From: CAXBCP01 sp963974055
Lineage (GTDB): Bacteria; Pseudomonadota; Alphaproteobacteria; MPNO01; UBA830
NCBI GenBank assembly: GCA_963974055.1
Contig: CAXBCP010000042.1
Coordinates: forward strand, 1-36,647
Direction of reading: 5' to 3'
DNA length: 36,647 nucleotides
Positions within the stretch are counted from its first letter, which is position 1, and every line of letters starts with the position of its first letter. Below are positions 21,734 to 29,686 of the stretch, piece after piece. The translations under genes and the position numbers were made by a program. The notes beneath the pieces are model-generated. The model saw only the letters and a list, made by a program, of their open reading frames with translations, was not told the DNA's origin and searched no databases.

Positions 21734-21774
21734 AAAAGAAGAGCCGCCATTGCTGGGGGAGGCAATGGCGGCTC
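21734..21774 (-). terminator. intrinsic terminator of the 38-aa gene
   Basis: A 13-bp perfect stem, GAGCCGCCATTGC (21741-21753) with GCAATGGCGGCTC (21762-21774), and an 8-nt loop. On the minus strand it is followed by TTCTTTT, so it terminates leftward transcripts. It lies just after the NUDIX stop and may also protect that transcript's end. Confidence 0.8.
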
Positions 21775-21831
21775 GCCGGGCGTGAAGCCTGGGGTGGGCT
21801 ATCCGGCGGTCTTACCGTGTCGGATTTATTG

Positions 21832-21948
21832 TTATTTCTTTTTTGCAGATTTGCTTCCGGCTGCTTTCGCAGGGGTGCCGGAGGCCGATTTGCCGGCGGG
21901 CTTTTTTGCAGCCGGCTTGCCGGTGATCTGCGATCCTTTTTTAAGCAT
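21832..21948 (-). CDS. 38-aa Lys/Ala-rich basic small protein
   Basis: A small intact frame of 39 codons including a TAA stop. The product is highly basic and low in complexity, with repeated PAAKK, PAGKS and AKAAGSKSAKKK segments resembling histone H1/AlgP-type tails; it probably binds nucleic acid or is simply disordered. A good Shine-Dalgarno (GGAGAG) precedes the ATG by about 4 nt, and a strong minus-strand hairpin terminator lies downstream, so it has the parts of a free-standing gene. A start four codons upstream is possible. It diverges from the LysR gene across 161 bp that hold a LysR-type dyad. No family is recognised. Confidence 0.62.
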   Translation of the reverse strand: MLKKGSQITGKPAAKKPAGKSASGTPAKAAGSKSAKKK

Positions 21949-22041
21949 CTTTCTCTCCATAATGTCGGGCGACAATCTTCCGACGACAAGAGAATGGTGG
22001 GTCCCGGATAATCTTACAAACGAATATAATCGTTCGTTGCA

Positions 22042-22056
22042 ATCGAATTATTCGAT
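22042..22056. promoter_or_regulatory. candidate LysR box
   Basis: ATCGAATTATTCGAT is a perfect 15-bp palindrome containing the T-N11-A dyad typical of LysR-type operators (T at 22043, A at 22055). It lies 54 bp upstream of the LysR gene in an AT-rich divergent region shared with the 38-aa gene, where autoregulation would be expected. A TATAAT-like box (22025-22030) and TATAAA (22055-22060) flank it. Confidence 0.5.
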
Positions 22057-22109
22057 ATAAATTCTTTCCTCCCGGAAGTCCGCAACCCCGTCGAAGGCAG
22101 GGACTGAAA

Positions 22110-22973
22110 ATGGATGTCGAACACGCCCGGACGTTTATCGCAATCATGGAAACGGCAAGCTTCGTGCGCGCCGCCGAACGCCTTTTCGTGACCCAGTCGA
22201 CGGTAAGCGCCCGTATCAAGGCCCTGGAAGACCGCCTCGGCTGCCGCCTGTTCGACCGCAGCAAGGCGGGCGTGTTTCTGACCCCCGCGGGCCGTCAGTT
22301 CAGCCGTCATGCGATGACGATCGTCCGGATCTGGGGCCAGGCCCGCCAGGAGCTTTCCCTGCCGGAAGCCTATTCGGCGCGGCTGAATATCGGCGCGCAG
22401 ATCAGTCACTGGGACGACCTCATGGTCAGCTGGGTGTGCTGGATCCGCGACCACCACCCCGATCTCGCGGTGCGCGCCGAAATCGGCTCGAATGAAAGCC
22501 TGATGCGACAGATGGCCGACGGCCTGCTCGACTTCGCGGTGATCTATACGCCCCAGGTGATTCCCGGGCTGACGATCGAAAAGCTGTTCGACGAAAATAT
22601 CGTCCTTGTCGCCACGCAACGGGAAAAGGGCCGGCGGTCGCCCGCGGCGGCCGGCTGGCAAAAGGATTACGTTTTCGTCGACTGGGGGGGCGAATACCGC
22701 GCGGAGCACGCGCTTGCCTGGCCCGACATGGACACGCCGGCGGTTCATTTCAGCGTCGGCACGGTTGCACTCGAATTCATCCTGCGGCAGGGCGGGGCCG
22801 GGTATTTCCCGCACCGCATGGTGCGCGACCTTATCGCGGAGCGGCGCCTGTTCGCGGTTCCCGGCGCGGCGGCGTTCCGGCGTTCGGTCTATCTCATGAA
22901 AGCCGCGACCGCGCTGGAGCCGCATCTCGAAGACGTGCTCGGCGGTTTGCGCGCGATCGCGGAGGCCGCCTGA
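22110..22973 (+). CDS. LysR-family transcriptional regulator
   Basis: A 287-aa LysR regulator. The N-terminal winged helix-turn-helix (about 3-60) contains FVRAAERLFVTQSTVSARIKALE (quoted here only as a recognition-helix region) and DRLGCRLFDR, followed by a linker helix and a substrate-binding-like effector domain (about 88-287). GGGACTGAAA precedes the ATG. Upstream lies a candidate autoregulatory T-N11-A dyad and the divergent 38-aa gene, which is the most likely direct target by position. Downstream it converges with the unknown 423-aa gene with only 6 bp between stops. The effector cannot be predicted. Confidence 0.92.
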   Translation: MDVEHARTFIAIMETASFVRAAERLFVTQSTVSARIKALEDRLGCRLFDRSKAGVFLTPAGRQFSRHAMTIVRIWGQARQELSLPEAYSARLNIGAQISHWDDLMVSWVCWIRDHHPDLAVRAEIGSNESLMRQMADGLLDFAVIYTPQVIPGLTIEKLFDENIVLVATQREKGRRSPAAAGWQKDYVFVDWGGEYRAEHALAWPDMDTPAVHFSVGTVALEFILRQGGAGYFPHRMVRDLIAERRLFAVPGAAAFRRSVYLMKAATALEPHLEDVLGGLRAIAEAA

Positions 22974-22979
22974 CCCCGA

Positions 22980-24251
22980 TCACGGGCGTGGAAAACTGTC
23001 CACACCGACCACCTGTCCGCGTTCGCGCAGATAGGCGATCAGCGGTTTCAGATGATCTTCCACCGGCATGTCGTCGAGGGTGACGGTGCGGTCGTCTTCG
23101 TGCTCGGGATAGATATAGGCCGTGGTGCCCGGCGGAAACAGCCGGCCCAGGCCTTCGAGGATGCCGCCCTCGAGCCCGTCATAAAAGCTTTCGCGCATGA
23201 TCTGCGAGAACCCGTTGACCCCGAGCACAAACGCGACCGGTTCCTGGCTGTGCCGCGCGAGATACTGCCGGACCCGGAAATAGCGGAAAAATTCCGATAT
23301 CAGCACGTGAAACCCGAGATCGGTCAGCGCGTTGACCCGTTCCAGAAAATCGGCGGTGTCGATGCCGTCCTCGTTGAGGATCGCGGCCATGGTCATTTCG
23401 GCGATCTGGATGGGGGGTTTCCCGGCGGCGCATTTCTCGGCGAACAGTTCGCGCGCATGGGCAAAGCGCAGCAATCCTTCGCCGGCAACGGGACGGAACG
23501 CGCTGCGCATGCCGAGCACGCTGCGCTTGTACAGCGCTTCGGCGGGGATCACGACGCCGCCGTCGGGGGCGAACAGGGTCGCCGGCGTCAGGCTGGCCTT
23601 CACCAGTTCCAGCGCCATCAGGCGGTTGTCGAATTTCCCCATGGTCGGGCCGCTGAACTCGACGAGGTCGATTTCGACCCGGCCCCATTTTAGGTTGTCG
23701 GTCAGGCCGGCGAGCAGTTTTTCGGGCGTATCGGCATGGTAATAGGCGCCGTGGATCAGGTTCACGCCGAGAATGCCGAGCGCGTCCTGCTGTTCCAGGT
23801 TGGTGTCGTCGAGCATGCGGACATGCAGGATGATCTCGTCCGGTACCTGATTCGCCGCCGACTGGAAGCGGACGCCGATCCAGCCGTGGCATTCCTGGCG
23901 TTTCCTGAACCCCTGCGCCGCGACGGTATCGGCGAAGGTGAAAAAGGTGGACCCGTCGGGGCGGTGTTCCCCGATGCGCGAAAGGAGCAGGTCGAATTCC
24001 CGTTCCAGCATGCGTTCGAGCCTGCCGCGCGAAACATAGCGCCGGTCCTCGGCGGCGCCGTATATTTCGTCGCTGAACTTCATGTCGTAGGCGGACATGG
24101 TCTTGGCGATCGTGCCGGCGGCGGCGCCGGCCTGGAAAAACCAGCGGGCGACTTCCTGGCCGGCGCCGATTTCGACGATGGTGCCGTATTTCAGCGGATC
24201 CAGATTGATCGCAAGGGCTTTTTCGATCGTGCCTGGCACATCGTCAGACAT
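22980..24251 (-). CDS. conserved protein of unknown function (423 aa)
   Basis: A 423-aa soluble-looking protein with no signal peptide or membrane segment. It begins IEKALAINLDPLKYGTIVEIGAGQEVARWFF, quoted here as two joined halves, and I recognise this start from a widespread bacterial family whose database names vary and which has no established function. The N-terminal EIGAGQ segment resembles a nucleotide-binding Gly loop, but no full Rossmann or methyltransferase motif set follows. Other notable blocks are HGWIGVRFQ, DLVEFSGPTMGKFDNRLMAL and EFFRYFRVRQYL. GGAGA lies upstream of the ATG. It is 108 bp downstream of gluQRS on the same strand; a functional link is not evident. Confidence 0.8.
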   Translation of the reverse strand: MSDDVPGTIEKALAINLDPLKYGTIVEIGAGQEVARWFFQAGAAAGTIAKTMSAYDMKFSDEIYGAAEDRRYVSRGRLERMLEREFDLLLSRIGEHRPDGSTFFTFADTVAAQGFRKRQECHGWIGVRFQSAANQVPDEIILHVRMLDDTNLEQQDALGILGVNLIHGAYYHADTPEKLLAGLTDNLKWGRVEIDLVEFSGPTMGKFDNRLMALELVKASLTPATLFAPDGGVVIPAEALYKRSVLGMRSAFRPVAGEGLLRFAHARELFAEKCAAGKPPIQIAEMTMAAILNEDGIDTADFLERVNALTDLGFHVLISEFFRYFRVRQYLARHSQEPVAFVLGVNGFSQIMRESFYDGLEGGILEGLGRLFPPGTTAYIYPEHEDDRTVTLDDMPVEDHLKPLIAYLRERGQVVGVDSFPRP

Positions 24252-24359
24252 TCTGCGGCATCTCCGTTCGACCGGGCGCGCGGCGGGCGGACCGGATTGT
24301 ATTGCGGAACGGGCAAGTCATAGCAAATTCCTGTGACCGGTACAGTGTCGCGGGGAAGG

Positions 24360-25217
24360 CTATTTTTCGAATCCCGACATGCCGATCACCTCTTCCGGCG
24401 TGTAGCCGGATTCGCGCAGCGCGCGGATGCTCATGTCCTGGTCGCGCTTGGCGAGGCGGCGGCCGGTCGTATCCTTGATCAGGCGGTGATGGGCGTAGGT
24501 CGGCGTCGTGTAGCCGAGCAGCCCCTGCAACAGCCTGTGAATTTCCGTCGACGGGGCAAGGTCGGCGCCGCGCGTCACCAGCGAAATGTCCTGGAGGTGG
24601 TCGTCCACCGTGACCGCAAGATGATAGCTGGTCGGCACATCCTTGCGGGCCAGCACCACGTCGCCGAACCTTTTCGGATTCGCCTTTGTCATGCCCATGC
24701 CGGTGTCTTTCCAGGCCAGCGGACCGGCAATGGCGACCGCGCCCGCCATGTCGATACGTTTTACATGGGGATCGCCGTCGTCCAGGCGGTCCTCGCGTTT
24801 CTCCGCCGACAACTTGCGGCAAACGCCCGGGTAAACCGGCCCGTCGGGGCCGTGGGGCGCGTGGCCCGACAGCTCGATCTCGGCCTTGATCTCGGAGCGC
24901 GTGCAGAAACACGGATATAGCAGGCCCTTGATGGCGAGTTTCTGCAGGGCGACGTCATAGTCCTTCATATGGTCCGATTGCTTGCGGACGGGGGTTTCCC
25001 ATTCGAGCCCCAGCCATGCCAGGTCTTCGAGAATGGCGTCGGTGAATTCGTCCTTGCACCGCACGGGATCGATATCCTCGATCCGCAGGTGGAAGGTGCC
25101 CCCCCGGCCGCGCGCGTGAAAGGCCGTCAGCGCCGAGAATACGTGACCGATGTGAAGATAGCCGGTCGGGCTCGGTGCGAACCGCGTGGTTTCTCCGGAC
25201 GTTCTGCGTTTTGCCAT
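24360..25217 (-). CDS. gluQ: glutamyl-Q tRNA(Asp) synthetase
   Basis: A 285-aa truncated glutamyl-tRNA synthetase-like enzyme that glutamylates queuosine at the wobble base of tRNA(Asp). The class I signatures are HIGH (22-25) in APSPTGYLHIGH and a KMSKS-like LAKR (255-258) in TGRRLAKRDQD. Zinc ligands of the GluQRS type are present: Cys103, Cys105, Tyr129 and Cys133 (CFC...YPGVC). The protein ends after the catalytic domain and has no anticodon-binding domain, which separates it from GltX. The ribosome site is weak. It diverges from an AlkA-like glycosylase gene across 75 bp. Implies that the organism makes or salvages queuosine. Confidence 0.93.
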   Translation of the reverse strand: MAKRRTSGETTRFAPSPTGYLHIGHVFSALTAFHARGRGGTFHLRIEDIDPVRCKDEFTDAILEDLAWLGLEWETPVRKQSDHMKDYDVALQKLAIKGLLYPCFCTRSEIKAEIELSGHAPHGPDGPVYPGVCRKLSAEKREDRLDDGDPHVKRIDMAGAVAIAGPLAWKDTGMGMTKANPKRFGDVVLARKDVPTSYHLAVTVDDHLQDISLVTRGADLAPSTEIHRLLQGLLGYTTPTYAHHRLIKDTTGRRLAKRDQDMSIRALRESGYTPEEVIGMSGFEK

Positions 25218-25292
25218 GCTGTCATTTCTGTGAGATAGAATTCACGTCCCTGGAACAAGGCGGTCGCGCCCGCCATCAGCCGGAACATTCCG

Positions 25293-25922
25293 ATGCACAG
25301 CCGACTTACCCTTGAGACGTTTAATAAAGCGTTAACCATCCTAGCACGTCGGGACCCCGATCTGGGCGCCGTCATCAAAGAAATCGGCAATCCGCCCATC
25401 TGGAAGCGTTCGCGGGGGTTCGAGACGCTTGTGCTGCTGATTCTCGAACAGCAGGTCTCGCTGGCGTCGGCGCGGGCGGCGTATGACCGGCTTGCCGCGG
25501 CGGCGGGCGAAGTCGCGCCGGAAAACATGCTGTCCCTGACCGACGACCGGTTCCGCGGCGCCGGCGTCAGCCGTCAGAAAACCCGGTATATCCGCCATCT
25601 GTCCGAATGCATCCTCGACCGGACGGTGCGGATCGACCGTCTGCCGCGCATGGACGACGCCGCCGTGCGCGATCACCTGATGCAGGTGAAAGGCATCGGC
25701 GCGTGGACCGCGGATGTGTATTTGCTCATGAGCCTGATGCGCCCCGATGTCTGGCCGGTCGGCGATATTGCGCTGCAGGCGGCGGCGCATTCGATCAAGG
25801 GGCTGGACTCGCGCCCCGGCCCGGACCGGTTGAACGAAATCGGCGCGCACTGGCGGCCCTGGCGCAGCGTCGCTGCGCGGATCCTGTGGCATCACTATCT
25901 CAACACACCGCGGCCGAAATGA
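25293..25922 (+). CDS. DNA-3-methyladenine glycosylase II-like (HhH-GPD)
   Basis: A 209-aa HhH-GPD base-excision glycosylase of the AlkA type, without AlkA's N-terminal regulatory-like domain. The helix-hairpin-helix is VKGIGAWTAD (132-141), and the catalytic aspartate is Asp158 in PVGDIAL. Where bifunctional OGG1/Nth enzymes place a Schiff-base lysine, this protein has Trp, so it should be a monofunctional glycosylase removing alkylated purines. It is followed after 37 bp by a carboxylesterase gene on the same strand. GGAA lies just before the ATG. Confidence 0.9.
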   Translation: MHSRLTLETFNKALTILARRDPDLGAVIKEIGNPPIWKRSRGFETLVLLILEQQVSLASARAAYDRLAAAAGEVAPENMLSLTDDRFRGAGVSRQKTRYIRHLSECILDRTVRIDRLPRMDDAAVRDHLMQVKGIGAWTADVYLLMSLMRPDVWPVGDIALQAAAHSIKGLDSRPGPDRLNEIGAHWRPWRSVAARILWHHYLNTPRPK

Positions 25923-25959
25923 TTTATACCTTGCCCGGTCACAATCTGCGGAACCTCCA

Positions 25960-26622
25960 ATGAACGATCTTCCCCAACTGTCCGGCCCGGAAGCGGAACC
26001 CGCCTCCGGCGGTCCGGCGAAACAGCTGATTATCTTTGTCCACGGCTACGGCGCCGACGGAAACGACCTGTTTTCGCTGTCCCAGTATTTCGCCCATGTG
26101 GCGCCCGACGCGGCATTCATATCGCCGAATGCGCCCTATCGCTGCGCCGGCGCGCCGTTCGGATATCAGTGGTACGACGTCTGGATGCAGGACCCGGCGG
26201 AAAGGCTGGCGGCGATCCGATCGACCGCGGCGATATTCGACAATTTTGTCACCGAGCAGCTCGACCGCCGCGGCCTGACCGAGGAAAACCTGGTGCTGAT
26301 CGGATTTTCCCAGGGCACGATGATGTCGCTGTTCACCGCGCCGCGCCGCGAAAAGGCGGTTGCCGGCATCGTCGGGTATTCCGGGCGGATGGAATCGCCC
26401 GACCGGCTGGCGGACGAAATCCGCTCGAAGCCGCCGGTCGTGATGGTCCATGGCGATTCCGACGAATTGCTCGCGGTGTCCGACATGGAAACCGCGGCCG
26501 CCGCGCTGAAGAGCTGCGGGGTTGAGGTCGAGACCCATGTCCGCCCCGGGCTCGGTCACGGAATCGACGAGGACGGTATCCGGATCGGGCTGGAATTCGT
26601 GAAGCGGGTCCTCGGGAACTAG
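25960..26622 (+). CDS. phospholipase/carboxylesterase family hydrolase
   Basis: A 220-aa alpha/beta hydrolase of the phospholipase/carboxylesterase (acyl-protein thioesterase-like) family. The catalytic set is Ser117 in GFSQG, Asp168 in HGDSDELL and His200 in GLGHGID; the oxyanion FVHGYGADGNDL is near residue 26. The length is normal and no signal peptide is seen, so it is probably cytoplasmic. Substrates of the family are short-chain esters and lysophospholipids. It may be co-transcribed with the upstream glycosylase. No terminator is seen downstream; the following 180-bp gap carries DnaA-box-like sites. Confidence 0.9.
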   Translation: MNDLPQLSGPEAEPASGGPAKQLIIFVHGYGADGNDLFSLSQYFAHVAPDAAFISPNAPYRCAGAPFGYQWYDVWMQDPAERLAAIRSTAAIFDNFVTEQLDRRGLTEENLVLIGFSQGTMMSLFTAPRREKAVAGIVGYSGRMESPDRLADEIRSKPPVVMVHGDSDELLAVSDMETAAAALKSCGVEVETHVRPGLGHGIDEDGIRIGLEFVKRVLGN

Positions 26623-26682
26623 CCTGGCTGACGGCTGCCGGGGCGTCGCGGCCCGCGGCGGGCGCCACAATATCCTGTGGGC

Positions 26683-26700
26683 TGTGGATAATTATTCACA
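26683..26700. promoter_or_regulatory. back-to-back pair of DnaA-box-like sites
   Basis: TGTGGATAA (26683-26691), the complement of the perfect DnaA box TTATCCACA, is immediately followed by TTATTCACA (26692-26700), which fits TTATNCACA. The two are inverted and abutting in the AT-richer gap between the carboxylesterase and HNH genes. A regulatory or titration site is possible; an origin is not demonstrated. Confidence 0.4.
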
Positions 26701-26802
26701 AAATCTTCACGTTCTGCCAGTTGCCCTTACCGAAAACGGCGGCTAATCTTTTCGGGATATGATCGCTGTCGCGAAGGTCGTCTGGACTTTGGGACTAAAG
26801 CC

Positions 26803-27357
26803 GTGAGGGGGGATTCTCCGGCGCTGGTCCTGAACGCCGATTTCCGGCCGCTCAGCTATTTCCCGCTTTCCATCTGGTCGTGGCAGGATGCCGTCAAGGC
26901 GGTGTTCCTGGACCGGGTCAACATCGTGTCCGAATACGAGGACGAGGTCCGCTCTCCGAGTTTCGCGATGCGGCTGCCCAGCGTCATCGCGCTCAAGCAA
27001 TATGTGCCGCTGTCGCGCAACCCGGCATTCACGCGGTTCAACGTCTTCCTGCGCGACCGGTTCGCCTGCCAGTATTGCGGCGACACGCCCGGCACGTCCG
27101 AACTTACCTTCGATCACGTCATTCCCCGCTCGCGCGGCGGCCAGACGAGCTGGGACAATGTCGTCGCCGCCTGTTCCGACTGCAACCTGATCAAGGGGAA
27201 CCGGTTGCCGGAAGTCTGCGGCATGATCCCGGCGCGCGCGCCGGTGGAGCCGTCGAACCACCGGCTGCAAAGCAACGGGCGCTCGTTTCCGCCGAATTTC
27301 CTGCACGAAAGCTGGCGCGATTTCCTGTACTGGGACAGCGAACTGGAACAGGGCTGA
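26803..27357 (+). CDS. HNH endonuclease
   Basis: A 184-aa HNH-family protein. The nuclease core is complete: a zinc-knuckle CQYC (Cys89, Cys92), DH at Asp104-His105 in FDHVIPRSRGG, Asn119 in WDNVV, and CSDCN (Cys124, Cys127) followed by Lys131. The N-terminal ALVLNADFRPLSYFPLSIWS is characteristic of a conserved family found in many alphaproteobacteria as a stand-alone chromosomal gene, so this is probably not a phage or intron enzyme. I chose the GTG at 26803 because the conserved region begins a few residues in and no upstream ATG is available; the ribosome site is weak. The cellular role is unknown. Confidence 0.9.
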   Translation: MRGDSPALVLNADFRPLSYFPLSIWSWQDAVKAVFLDRVNIVSEYEDEVRSPSFAMRLPSVIALKQYVPLSRNPAFTRFNVFLRDRFACQYCGDTPGTSELTFDHVIPRSRGGQTSWDNVVAACSDCNLIKGNRLPEVCGMIPARAPVEPSNHRLQSNGRSFPPNFLHESWRDFLYWDSELEQG

Positions 27358-27441
27358 TTGGGCCTGCACTTCCGCCGCGTTTCAGGGTACCAATAGGCCA
27401 CCGGCCGCGCGACGCGGCCCCCGTGAAAGCAAGAGGTTTCC

Positions 27442-28185
27442 GTGGCCCAGGACTGGCGTGCCGACCCCAGGTTTTTCTCGTTCGAGGAGCGTGTCAAATA
27501 CGCGCTCGTGCCGCCCAGGCTGTATCTGCGCAACCTCGTCGCGCGGCGGCTGAAAAAGGGCGAACGCGAACTTCACTTTCTCGACCGGCTGGTGCGGCCG
27601 GGTTCGGTCGCCATCGATGTCGGCGCGAATAAGGGGCTGTATGCCTGGCTGCTGAGCCGGATTGCCGCCGAAGTGAAGGCGTTCGAGCCCAATCCGAAAA
27701 TGTATGCCCAGCTTGCGCGCAGCGTGCCGCGGAATGTCGATACGTTCGAGGTCGCGCTGTCGGACGCCGCCGGCAAGGCGGAACTGATACTGCCGATTCA
27801 CCGCAACGGGCGGTATTCGAACCAGGGCGGCTCGTTGCAGGAAGCCAAGTATATGGGCGGCAAGGACGTGCAGCGCTGGCCGGTCCGTCAGGAACGGCTC
27901 GACGAATACGGATTCACGGACGTGTCCTTCATCAAGATCGATGTCGAAGGATTCGAGATGGAAGTGATCGCCGGCGCGGCGGAAACCCTGCGCCGCGACA
28001 GGCCGGTGCTGCTGGTCGAAATCGACGAAAGCCAGAACGGGGTGCCGCTGCACGACGCCATCGCGCGGATCGAGGCCTTTGGCTACCGGACGTTCTGCGT
28101 TGCCGGCGATGAGCTGGCGCCGTTTGCGGCGGGACCCGGCATCGCCGCGCCGACCAATAATTTTATATTCCGTCCCGCCGCCTGA
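27442..28185 (+). CDS. FkbM-family methyltransferase
   Basis: A 247-aa SAM-dependent methyltransferase of the FkbM type (Methyltransf_21). Motif I is AIDVGANKG (57-65), the acidic motif II region is FEPNP (81-85), and the diagnostic FIKIDVEGFEMEVIAGA lies around residues 159-175. FkbM enzymes O-methylate sugars or polyketides, and many stand-alone members act on surface glycans. The start is GTG at 27442 with AGAGG 5 nt upstream. It follows the HNH gene by 84 bp and is convergent with livF. No glycosylation genes are adjacent, so the acceptor is unknown. Confidence 0.9.
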   Translation: MAQDWRADPRFFSFEERVKYALVPPRLYLRNLVARRLKKGERELHFLDRLVRPGSVAIDVGANKGLYAWLLSRIAAEVKAFEPNPKMYAQLARSVPRNVDTFEVALSDAAGKAELILPIHRNGRYSNQGGSLQEAKYMGGKDVQRWPVRQERLDEYGFTDVSFIKIDVEGFEMEVIAGAAETLRRDRPVLLVEIDESQNGVPLHDAIARIEAFGYRTFCVAGDELAPFAAGPGIAAPTNNFIFRPAA

Positions 28186-28224
28186 ATTTTCCGGTCTTTG
28201 GCTTGCCGCGCTGCGGGGCACGGT

Positions 28225-28956
28225 TCAGGCGCCGAGATAGTACTGCTTCACCATGTCGTTATCGGCGAGTTCCTGCGCCGAGCCGGCGGCGAACGCGATC
28301 TCGCCGTGAACGATGATATAGCCGCGATCCGCGATCTTGATGGCCTGGTTGAAGTTCTGTTCGGCCATCAGCACCGTCAGGTTCCGCCGGTCTTTCAGTT
28401 CCTTGATCTTGGCGATCATGCGGCTGACCAGGATCGGCGCCAGGCCGACGGACGGCTCGTCGACCAGCAGGATGCGCGGTTCCGACATCAGGGCGCGGGC
28501 GAGCGCCAGCATCTGCTGTTCGCCGCCGGACATCGATCCGGCAAGCTGGCGGCGGCGGTCGGCAAGCACCGGAAAGGCTTCGAACGAAAATGCGAGATTG
28601 GCGTCGATATGTTCGCGCGCCGATTCCCGGTAGGCGCCGAGCATCAGGTTTTCCTCGACCGTCAGCCGGGGAAACAGGCGGCGGCCTTCGGGCACCAGCG
28701 CGATGCCGAGATCGACGATATCCTGGGGCGTCCTGCCGATCAGGTCGATCTTTTCGCCGTCGTCGGTTTCCAGCGTCACGCTGCCGGAAGTCGGCGCAAC
28801 CATGCCCATCAGGCATTTGATCAGGGTGGATTTGCCGTTTCCGTTCGTGCCCAGCAGGGCGACGGTTTCGCCCGCCTCGACGGTGATGGAAACGCCATGC
28901 AGGACACGGACCGATCCGTATCCCGCTTCGATATTGTCTATTACGATCCTACTCAC
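28225..28956 (-). CDS. livF: HAAT-type ABC transporter ATP-binding protein LivF
   Basis: A 243-aa ABC ATPase of the LivF type. Walker A is GTNGNGKST, the signature is MSGGEQQMLALARAL, and Walker B is ILLVDEPSVGLAP, with the LivF-like EGRRLFPRLTVEENL before the signature. It powers uptake of branched-chain amino acids or related amides with LivG. I chose a GTG at 28956 that overlaps the livG stop by 8 nt and gives the normal MSRIVIDN start; an in-frame ATG at 29043 would add a non-conserved stretch lying in livG. It is the last gene of the five-gene transporter run and is convergent with the FkbM gene. Confidence 0.93.
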   Translation of the reverse strand: MSRIVIDNIEAGYGSVRVLHGVSITVEAGETVALLGTNGNGKSTLIKCLMGMVAPTSGSVTLETDDGEKIDLIGRTPQDIVDLGIALVPEGRRLFPRLTVEENLMLGAYRESAREHIDANLAFSFEAFPVLADRRRQLAGSMSGGEQQMLALARALMSEPRILLVDEPSVGLAPILVSRMIAKIKELKDRRNLTVLMAEQNFNQAIKIADRGYIIVHGEIAFAAGSAQELADNDMVKQYYLGA

Positions 28957-29686
28957 CGAGATAGGCCCTCTCGACTTCGGGGTTGTTGACGACTTCGTCC
29001 GGGGTGCCGTCTGCGATTTTCTGGCCGGCATCCAGTACGGCAATGCGTTCCGAAAACCGCATCACCGCGCGCATGATGTGCTCGATCATGATGATCGTGA
29101 TGCCGCGTTCGTTCAGCTTGAACAGGATGTCGAGGATGTCGTCCACCTCGTTCGACGACAGTCCGGCCATCGCCTCGTCCGATATCAGCAGGTCGGGGCT
29201 GGCCGCCATGGCGCGGGCGAGTTCCAGCCGGCGCATGTCGATCTGGGTCAGGCTGCCGGAATTCTGGTCAGCGCGCTCCGCCAGTCCGATCGTCTCCAGG
29301 ATGTCCATCGCCTTTTCGCGTACCTGGCGGGGCGGCGTGCGCGATACGTATTCGAGCGGGATGGCCAGATTTTCCAGCACGGTCATGGTGCCGAAAGGTT
29401 TCGGAATCTGGAAGGACCGCGCGATGCCGAGCTGCGTGCGTTCGTTCGGCTTCTTGCCGTCCATCGTGACGCCCTTGAACACGATCTTTCCGTCGTCATT
29501 GGCCAGTGCGCCGGAAATGCAGTTGATCATCGTCGTCTTGCCGGACCCGTTGGGCCCGATCAGACCGAGGCGTTCGCCCTTGTCGACATGCAGGTCGACG
29601 CCGTTCAGCGCCGTGAAACCGCCGAACCGTTTGACCACGCCCTGAACGTCGAGCAGGCGCTCGGTGCCGGAAGAAATGTCGGTCAT
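28949..29686 (-). CDS. livG: HAAT-type ABC transporter ATP-binding protein LivG
   Basis: A 245-aa ABC ATPase of the LivG type. Walker A is GPNGSGKTT, the signature region reads NSGSLTQIDMRRLELARAM (a departure from the usual LSGGQ form), and Walker B is LLISDEAMAGL. The canonical LSYGQQR-like signature is thus replaced by LTQIDMRR, and the usual Walker B Glu follows Asp as DE. The ATG at 29686 overlaps the livM stop as ATGA; a longer in-frame start at 30040 lies within livM and is a shadow. It pairs with LivF as the heterodimeric motor. Confidence 0.92.
   Translation of the reverse strand: MTDISSGTERLLDVQGVVKRFGGFTALNGVDLHVDKGERLGLIGPNGSGKTTMINCISGALANDDGKIVFKGVTMDGKKPNERTQLGIARSFQIPKPFGTMTVLENLAIPLEYVSRTPPRQVREKAMDILETIGLAERADQNSGSLTQIDMRRLELARAMAASPDLLISDEAMAGLSSNEVDDILDILFKLNERGITIIMIEHIMRAVMRFSERIAVLDAGQKIADGTPDEVVNNPEVERAYLGE

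Noticed and set aside
20430..21989. A 519-codon minus-strand frame over the NUDIX gene
   Set aside because: Low-complexity Arg/His/Pro-rich translation with no family features, antisense to an intact NUDIX gene and overlapping the twin-transmembrane and 38-aa genes.
26623..26802. A chromosomal replication origin
   Set aside because: Only two DnaA-like boxes, no clear AT-rich unwinding region, and none of the gene neighbours usual at alphaproteobacterial origins.
26803..27357. HNH gene as a sign of a mobile element
   Set aside because: No integrase, intron structure, direct repeats or phage genes flank it, and this HNH subfamily is commonly a stand-alone chromosomal gene.
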